Source: Chara braunii
Lineage: Eukaryota > Streptophyta > Charophyceae > Charales > Characeae
Direction: 5' to 3'
Length of the DNA stretch: 36,335 nucleotides
Assembly (NCBI GenBank): GCA_003427395.1
Contig: BFEA01000173.1
Span: forward strand, 1,027,552-1,063,886
The notes under the pieces were generated by a model. It saw only the letters and a list, made by a program, of their open reading frames with translations. It had not been told where the DNA came from and ran no database searches. Below are positions 29,836-36,335 of this stretch, one piece after another. Every line of letters begins with the position of its first letter. The first letter of the stretch is position 1. Position numbers and translations under genes: made by a program.

Positions 29836-31091
29836 CTGATACTTCCGTGAAGTACACTCCTTAAGAAACCAATTTAATCCAGTACTTCCGTGAAGTACAC
29901 TCCTTCAATTGTTAGCAAAAACCAATTTAATCCGGTACTCCCGTGGGGTACACTTCTTCAACTTGACAACAGTCATTGATTCAGTACTCTCGTGGGGTAT
30001 ACTTCTTCAAACGTAACAATAACCGATTGATCCGGTACTCCCGAGGGGTACACTTCTTCAAAAGCCAATAAATTCAGTACTCTCGTAGGGTACGCGTCTT
30101 CAAAAGGCTAACAAAGGCAAAAGGTAGCAGGAGGTTTCCGTGAGGCTCTCCTATCACCGATCGCACCAAACCGAGGAGGGAATTGAGTACTCCCAGGTGA
30201 GTACGCAAACTCCTAAGTCTAGGTCGATCTGTCCGACTTTCCGTGGGGGTCAACATGCCTTTTGCTCACTTACAGCGTATAGGCCAGATAGGTGAACTGT
30301 CAGGGCAACTCAATTAAGAGTTGTTTTTTATCTCCTATGCATCGAACTAGTGGTAGGATGACTCTCGGGGGGGTTATCCTAACACTTGTTTGATTTGGAG
30401 GTCAACTAACGAAAGGAGGAAGTAATGCGATTATGTTTGAACAAGTAAAGGGATACTCCCGGGTGAGTAACCTTACGACTTGTTCAGGTATGACTAATGG
30501 ACAATATACATAAGTACTAACGACCCGCTTGATTAACATTGAAGCAGGACATGGGAGGCTTCCGTAGGGTCATCCTAATGCTTGCTTAACTCAATCTTAA
30601 CGGGTCTAACAAGATACTCCAGCAAAGGGAGGATCTGGTGTTTGCCTGAATCCGATAACATAATCCTAGCTCGTCTGACTTTGAGATAGCAGTAGAGTGG
30701 CCCCCGTGGGGTCATCCTATTACACTTTCGAGGGAAAGACTGAGCTTTGATCAAGGAGTAATAAGAGGCTTTTGTGAAGACCGCCTATTACTAGCTTTAA
30801 TTTTGTACAAACACCTGGATCTGGAGTGTTTTCTGAATGTTGGGTCAAGTGTTGAGACAGCTCAACATAGGTCTCATAACAATCTGCTTAACTAATAAAA
30901 GGATATTCCCGGGTAAGTTATCCGACCACTTATACTAAATGGCATGAGCTGTTTGATTGCATAAGGACTGCATGAACTTTAAGGGGTGACTGAGTGTTCC
31001 CGTGGGGCGACTCGACTACTCTTCTGACAAACGGATTGTTTGGAATTGATCAAGTAGTGGAAGATTCCCGGATGAATCGACCTACTACTTG
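29836..31091 (+). repeat. Hairpin array, loop class 2 (TCCCGTGGG / TCCCGGGTGA), in LTR E
   Basis: The first six units (from about 29839, 29882, 29936, 29984, 30035 and 30077) are close variants of GTACTYCCGTGRAGTAC. Later units keep the loop but change the stem: GTACTC/GAGTAC (30187-30192/30199-30204), AGTGGTAGGATGAC with GTTATCCTAACACT (30349-30362/30373-30386), GAACAAGT/ACTTGTTC (30439-30446/30478-30485), GGATA/TATCC (about 30901-30922), GAGTG..CGACTC (about 30992-31013) and CAAGTAGT/ACTACTTG with inner GATTC/GAATC (31051-31091). Confidence 0.85.
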
Positions 31092-31634
31092 CGTATGTCA
31101 GGACAAGAAGAAAAGGGAAGGAAAAAGAGAGTGCTCCATTGGGGGCGGCTCCAAAGGCTCCTTAAAAGGAACGTAAGAGAAAGCAAATACCGTGGGGGAA
31201 GAGGATTAGAGAAAGAAGATACCCCTTTGTAGCCATGTTTCATTGGAGAAACCGCCACTGGCTTGAGATGATATCGGTCAGACTACCGCATAAAGCGCCA
31301 AAAGGATGTGCTTATCCGCAATGGAAAGAATGCAAGGACTGAGAGTAAGGGGAAATATGCGTTTCTCTGGGACAACTTGAGACATAGGCAGAGAAACTCC
31401 TTGAAATAAAAGAAGGAGGAGTGACAAACGACTCAGGGCAGATAGAAGTTAGGGGTTAGACTTTGGGATAATGATCCCAAAACTCACAAACTAGAACTAA
31501 GGGTTTGACCCTTAGATATTATTATGTGGGAATCAAGTAGGGGATGTTGAATCATTGTTGATCTGTGTGTGTGCAAGTCTTTGCTTTGTTCTACTGCAAT
31601 TAAAGGAGAAGTCCTACATGAAGGACTCAAATTT

Positions 31635-31654
31635 CTGTTATCACTCGATAACAG
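31635..31654. other. Conserved LTR hairpin CTGTTATC/GATAACAG, copy in E
   Basis: Perfect 8 bp stem (31635-31642/31647-31654), loop ACTC, followed by GTCGGTTGTTGCCGATTC as in A. Confidence 0.8.
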
Positions 31655-32353
31655 GTCGGTTGTTGCCGATTCAACTTTTTCGGCCTTGACTTGATACCTA
31701 CATCTGAAATCAAACCCTGTGGTTAGTAAAACTGTCACCTGTGGTCGTTGCCTAAATGGTCCTGGTCACTCTCAATGGTCCTTTGAATAAGTGTGAGGGG
31801 GTTGGGCTTGCATCTCAGGAAAGATTGAGTTGCCATGCATGGCTTGGGGAGTAAGGGACAATGGCAATGGTTTATGGTTGACGCTGTTAGTACATGGCAT
31901 GTGAATTGTTTTTGCATTATGTTGTGCAGGTCTGTTTTGTTCATGAGCTTGGGATTGAACTGGACCTGATCTGTTGAAGAGTTGTGGACACTCCGCACTT
32001 GTGAAAGTGGGAAGGGTTCCCAGCGGTAATACCTCGATATTCATAATAGGGTCTTATATGTTATCTGATGATCAGTCATACGTTGAGTGGAATAGATTAT
32101 CTCTGGTAGCGACAAGGTTTGAACCTCGTGGTCAGAAGGAGAATGTGTCTTTGGAATAGAAGCAGGAATAGACGACCGTCTCAAAGTTCGACCTGAATAT
32201 CTAACGGCTCAGTCCTAGGCGTCTTACCGCGCGTACCTCATATTATGCTACAGCGATCGAGCAAACGCCCTCGGCCGACCTACCTCTGCTCAGGCATGTA
32301 AAAACCTTCAAGTTCACACGTGGGCCGGTAGCTCAGCAGGGATACGCCTACCT

Positions 32354-32387
32354 GAGGGTGGCGACAGCCCCTCGGGTAGAGGTAAGT
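32354..32387 (+). promoter_or_regulatory. Near-end LTR hairpin and splice donor, copy E
   Basis: GAGGG (32354-32358) pairs with CCCTC (32368-32372) around a GGCGACAG loop. The donor AG|GTAAGT has its cut at 32381/32382. The stem differs from the GGGAG/CTCCC stem of A and B, but pairing and loop are kept. Confidence 0.6.
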
Positions 32388-32544
32388 TGTACCTCGCTAC
32401 GTCCCGACCTGTCGCAGGGCGTCGTGAGAGGTATCGCACGCGCGCACGGTTGGAGCGGTAACTGGTTCTTTTCAGACGACGCGTGACATGACCGTGAGGT
32501 TCAGCGCACCCCAGCAGGGCGCAAGACTGTCGCGCGGGGCACCG

Positions 32545-35500
32545 CAATGGCGGCCAAATTGTGCAGTAGACTGGTCAACTAAAGCCAAACCACCAGCCAT
32601 TGACTCCCTGATGTCCTTCCAACTCGCAGTAATATCCCCCTCAAAAGAGACTCAGTCACTTTGTCGAGTTCATGACCTGAAGGGCATTGGCCACAAATAA
32701 ATATGCAATCTCGTGGCTCGCCTCCCGCTACTCTGTCTGGTAAGATGAACAACGTACAGGCTGACAACCAGGTCTATGCCTTGCAACTACTTCCTTCATG
32801 CATGCGGGCTAACGAGAGGAGTGACACCCCGAATAGCAAGTAAGCTTTCACCTCGTGGCCAATCTCCTCACTGTTTTGATTGATGGGGTGGGCCGCACAC
32901 TGGCCAACAGGTGAGCATCTAACCTCACCTCTCGTTTCCTTGCTGCTTTGTGCAGTAGAGTGAGTAGCACACCAACTAAAACAACAACAGCCTAGCTGGT
33001 TGCCGCCCTGCCTGCACCTACAACAACCAACCCAGTTACAATGGTATACCTTCGCGTGGAGGCCACCGAACTCATCCGCGTACATGCGGTCAATAGGGAT
33101 GAGTTCAAGCCCTCCCGAATGTGACTTGAGTACCTTACCAACTGAGTCAGGCCACTAGATCTGAACTCATGCCTGCTATTCGATGACTTCATGATGCTTC
33201 AACTAAGTAGCCTGTCGATGCCAAATAAGGAGAGACCCTCTGCTGCTCTTCGAAACCATGTGTTGCTTCCTGGCCATGCGCGCAGATAGAAGGAGAGTGG
33301 CCACATCTACTGATCAGATGAGAAAAACTTTCTTCTTCGTCCTTCACGTCCTCTATCCTGAATTGCTTTGTTGTCAAGTCCGTCCCCCCTGCTGACCCAT
33401 GCGTATTCGCCTGCGATGTTGCGCCTGTCCGCCTGATTCGAAGTTGAGTTCTCTCTTACGATGCACCCGGCGTCAGCTCGAGCGGTCCAAACACGATGGG
33501 TCACGGCCTAGTGCGATCACGGCGGCTACATCCCGGTAAGTTTCTTCCTCCTCTACGACCTTCTCGTAAGTCTCCCGATTCGCTTCCCCTTTCTTTCTCT
33601 CTCTCTCTGTCCACGACTCCCGCAATCGCATGCTTCGATCGACAGAATGGGTAGTCTACTCACCAACACGCAAGTTTCTAGCCCCACCGCTCGGCTCTCG
33701 CTACCTCGCCCGACATTAAGGTAAGTCTTCCGCTGATCATCGGGCACGTACACTGCATATAGTCCACCTGTAGTGAGAGTATGGGAATATACACCGCTCT
33801 CCAACCGTTCACGCAGAAAGACAGAAGGGGGGGAGGCTACTTCCGTCGGTACATGAGCAAAATTGGAATGAACCTTCTGCTAGAACCTGGGTAGGTTCAT
33901 CCCCCCCCTTAGACATGAGCCAGAGGCGTCCCGGTCACGTACTCAAAGGGATAGAGGCAGGCAAAATTCACCAGTCTACTGAACAAAATCTAAATGACTC
34001 TTTCGCTAGAACGCAGAAAGATTCGCAACTTTCTCAAAGCTGCCCCCGGGCGCAGCTCTTGATGGTTATACCAGCGAAACTGCCAATCCCTTGTCAAAAC
34101 GGATGTCGCCATTCAGTTCACAGCGTTCAAAATCCTTAGTACCGGCCTTTTCCCACCTGATCCCATCGGAAATCGGTTGAAATCTCCATCTTCTACTTTC
34201 ACCATCTCCTTCCTCCGCGGATCTCGTTTTTCAACTAATTCCTACTCTACTAACTTAGGACTAAAACTAACATGAGATCCACGATCACCCTAGCCTAAAA
34301 CATCAGGATAACATTTTCCCCCACCCGATTCTGTTGGGAATCGAATGAGTTATGCACTTTTCGTCTTCTTCTCTCCTCGCTCCCTGCCGTCTCCCAACGC
34401 AACGACTTTCTCTACTAACTCCTGCATCACTAACTATCTACCAAAACTACCCTGAAACTTGGATTCGCCCCACAAAAAAACCCATACTTACTACTTCTCC
34501 TGCTCGTTTTCATCAAGAAACAAGCGGGATATGAGTTTTTCTTCCCTTCTTGTGTCAGCCTTCTTTCCTCTCTCCATCTTCATCGTCTGCTCCCGAATGT
34601 ACCCGGTCCGACCCACGTCTAAGTTGGCTCGCCCTCTTCGCTGCCCCACTTCAGTGCTTTTGCGCCCATCGCCTCTCCACGCCCGTTCTTTCTTTCCCCT
34701 CCGTTAACTCTACTGCTCCTTCGATTCCACTGCGCTCTTTTGCGCAACCCCCCCTTCCTGTCTCCAGTCCGCTCCGTTGTCGCTCCCCTTTTTCCTCGCA
34801 CTGTACTGTGCGCTACGATTGATACAAACAACAAACCGGTGTTGTCAGGCGTTGGAACCCGCTAAGAGGTGGGTAACAACTCACTTGATAAGTTTGCCCG
34901 TCTTGAATGACGGACAACACTGGTGTGCCCCGGCCTAGGCCCGGCCAGTGAGGCACCTCCTAAGGCCTGCCGAGTAGTAGGGTGCGGGTCTACTGCGGAG
35001 TCTACAGCATGGGCCTTGGCAGATCGGGTCCCTGACGCAGATCTTAGCACTAGTAGAAAATATTCAGATGAAAACTATGAAAAGTCGGCGTGGGAGAGGG
35101 TTCCTCAGGTGAGCGGCCGCTGCAGTAGCCTCCCCACAGCGCCCCGGCCGCCTCACCCTTCTGCGCCCAGGGGTGGTTTGCTACCTTTCGTGTCCCGATA
35201 GGCACGCTCACACCCAAACCTCTCTCAACAGGTCACGGTTGGCAATCGGGTATCCAAAGATGACCCACGCCACCCAGGTTTCTTCCGCCTCGTGGGCTAA
35301 TCACCCACCAGCTCACATGTACGTTAAACTCCTCGGTCCACGTTTCAAGATAATGAGGTCCGAGAAACGTCACCAATATCCCGAACACACAGGAACCCGT
35401 ATATCAACCAAAGGAGGTGTGCGCTCAAGGTCCTCGACTGCCGTGACTGCCTCTAAAATCGGCACCGCGTCTGAGTCAAGAAATGCCGACGTATAAAAAT

Positions 35501-35947
35501 AAAAATAGTAATATAATAAAATATCTAAACTTTATTCATCATAATACGATGAACGAGGGAAAAAAAACCGCTAGTATCGTTCCGACGCCTCTAACGACAG
35601 AACCAAGGGGGATAGCCCCACCGGGCCCTCAACCCCTCGGTCCCCTCGCGCTACTATGATATTCCAGTGTCATCGTCGCTCAGTCTCGACCCCTGAATCT
35701 CTTTAATGAAAGTCCGATGATGTGACCGCTAGTGCTAGGCCCAAGGCTGGTTCTAGTCTTGACAGACACCTAAATAAACTGATTCTGCGCGACAGGCGGA
35801 TCTACCGAAATGTCTTCAAAATCAAGATGTAGTCGATGTCGTCTTTCGTACGTACTCACAGTCACAAGCAAGCGCACCAATCCAGAGACATATCCTTTTT
35901 AATCCTAGTTTCATCAGAAATAAAAAACGTGACCGGCAACTACGCAG
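32545..35947 (-). repeat. Repeat C, copy 2 (inverted relative to 2364-5770)
   Basis: The minus strand aligns with 2364-5770 along its length. The inner edge is CAATGGCGGCC and the outer edge GGCAACTACGCA. Copy 2 abuts the 3' end of LTR E at exactly the base where copy 1 abuts the 5' end of LTR B1. The paired open frames (33085-32774, 32767-32579) differ from copy 1 at many amino acids, and the GTAAGT site seen at 3824 in copy 1 is not kept here. No gene is called. Confidence 0.75.
33096..33149 (-). promoter_or_regulatory. tRNA-like pol III A and B boxes in repeat C copy 2
   Basis: On the minus strand, TGACTCAGTTGG (33149-33138) is the A box, and GGGCTTGAACTCATCCC (33112-33096) contains a B-box-like GGCTTGAACTC. 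Position and spacing match copy 1. Confidence 0.5.
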
Positions 35948-36024
35948 GCCTTTCGATTATCAACAAAAGAAGATATCATGCGCGCCTGAAGTCTGCACAC
36001 CCACACACTCTCTACTCTAGTCAA

Positions 36025-36150
36025 CCATCCTTCCAGCATAAATCAAAGACACTGTCGCGCCTCGCGCAGTATACTTTAACTTTAAACCGACTTTTTTTTT
36101 GTCACTTGCAAAGACAAGGGCGCATGCCCTTGTAAGGGTATTCGCACTAA
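36025..36150 (+). repeat. Repeat H, copy 2
   Basis: Direct relative of 12954-13080. This copy also contains a clean palindrome, CAAGGGCGCATGCCCTTG. Confidence 0.75.
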
Positions 36151-36268
36151 CAACGTCGAAGCCCACTGTACCGCAGCCTCAGGGCTGCGAATTAAGTTTT
36201 AAATTTTGTTTTACCTGCGAAATAGATCGCAACCACAATCTGACCCATATTCCAATTTTTTGATCCAG

Positions 36269-36269
<1 letters not shown>

Positions 36270-36335
<66 letters not shown>
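36270..36335. repeat. (CT)n microsatellite, cut by the window end
   Basis: An uninterrupted CT run of at least 60 bases continues to the last base of the window. Confidence 0.95.

Larger units (their letters stand above)
29345..32544 (+). mobile_element. LTR copy E (+), diverged relative of LTR B
   Basis: The 5' part (29358-29402) shares GGGAGCTCTGCCGGAGTTC and AGGCAGGGAA with the 5' block of B1 (about 5973-6015). The 3' part shares the CTGTTATC hairpin, ATGCTACAGCGA and CGCCCTCGGC, the GGTAGCTC block, and the near-end hairpin with splice donor. The middle (about 29800-31100) is unrelated to B and holds a different hairpin array. The 3' end is close to 32544, where repeat C copy 2 begins; no B2-type primer-binding site follows. 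E is the closest relative of D. No coding sequence is seen. The 5' limit is approximate. Confidence 0.65.

Overview
The window looks like intergenic DNA from a large, repeat-rich eukaryotic nuclear genome. I find no intact host gene, rRNA gene or CRISPR array, and no canonical tRNA gene. It is built of long LTR-type retroelement pieces in both orientations, a 3.4 kb repeat present twice in inverted orientation, a probable DNA transposon, pol III (tRNA-like) promoter fragments and many microsatellites (AAT/ATT, AAG, CAGA/GACA, CA/GT, CT). A primer-binding site matching the 3' end of plant-type tRNA-Asp and a decayed Ty3/gypsy-like gag point to the green-plant lineage. A charophyte such as Chara is my guess, not something the sequence proves.

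Layout: 1-1723 is the 3' part of LTR copy A (+), cut by the window edge. 1728-2363 is GACA and CAC/GTG low-complexity DNA. 2364-5770 is repeat C, copy 1. 5772-9330 is LTR copy B1 (+). 9576 to about 11195 is the end of a diverged LTR, D (-). 11365-12860 holds AAT and CAC/GTG arrays. 12954-13080 is a short repeat, H. 13081-18640 is the probable internal region of a minus-strand element, with gag at 16577-15696. 18641-18657 is its primer-binding site. 18660-22206 is LTR copy B2 (-), the mirror of B1. 22207-24480 holds a hairpin, a tRNA-like SINE head and purine tracts. 24731-25664 is a probable hAT-like element containing a 213-base assembly gap. 25665-29330 is microsatellites plus a duplicated segment. 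About 29345-32544 is LTR copy E (+). 32545-35947 is repeat C, copy 2, inverted. 36025-36150 is H copy 2, and the window ends in (CT)n.

The most striking structure is not a gene. The long LTRs, and part of the internal region, carry arrays of small hairpins. Within an array the loop sequence is nearly constant while the stems differ and remain complementary. At least three loop classes are visible: one around CATAAGTTTGGGTG in B1 and B2, one around TCCCGTGGGG or TCCCGGGTGA in E, and one around CGGGTTTCCCTG or CTCCCACTCAAG in the internal region. A and D carry further hairpin runs. The LTRs also share a CTGTTATC/GATAACAG hairpin, a hairpin near the LTR end with loop GGYGACA, and (in A, B1, B2 and E) a strong splice donor AG|GTAAGT just after it. 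A good splice acceptor directly precedes gag, so the element may splice an LTR leader onto gag.

No reverse transcriptase, integrase or RNase H is recognisable. The gag has three in-frame stops, and several hairpin stems differ between B copies by C-to-T type changes. The elements therefore look old, methylation-decayed and non-autonomous or truncated.
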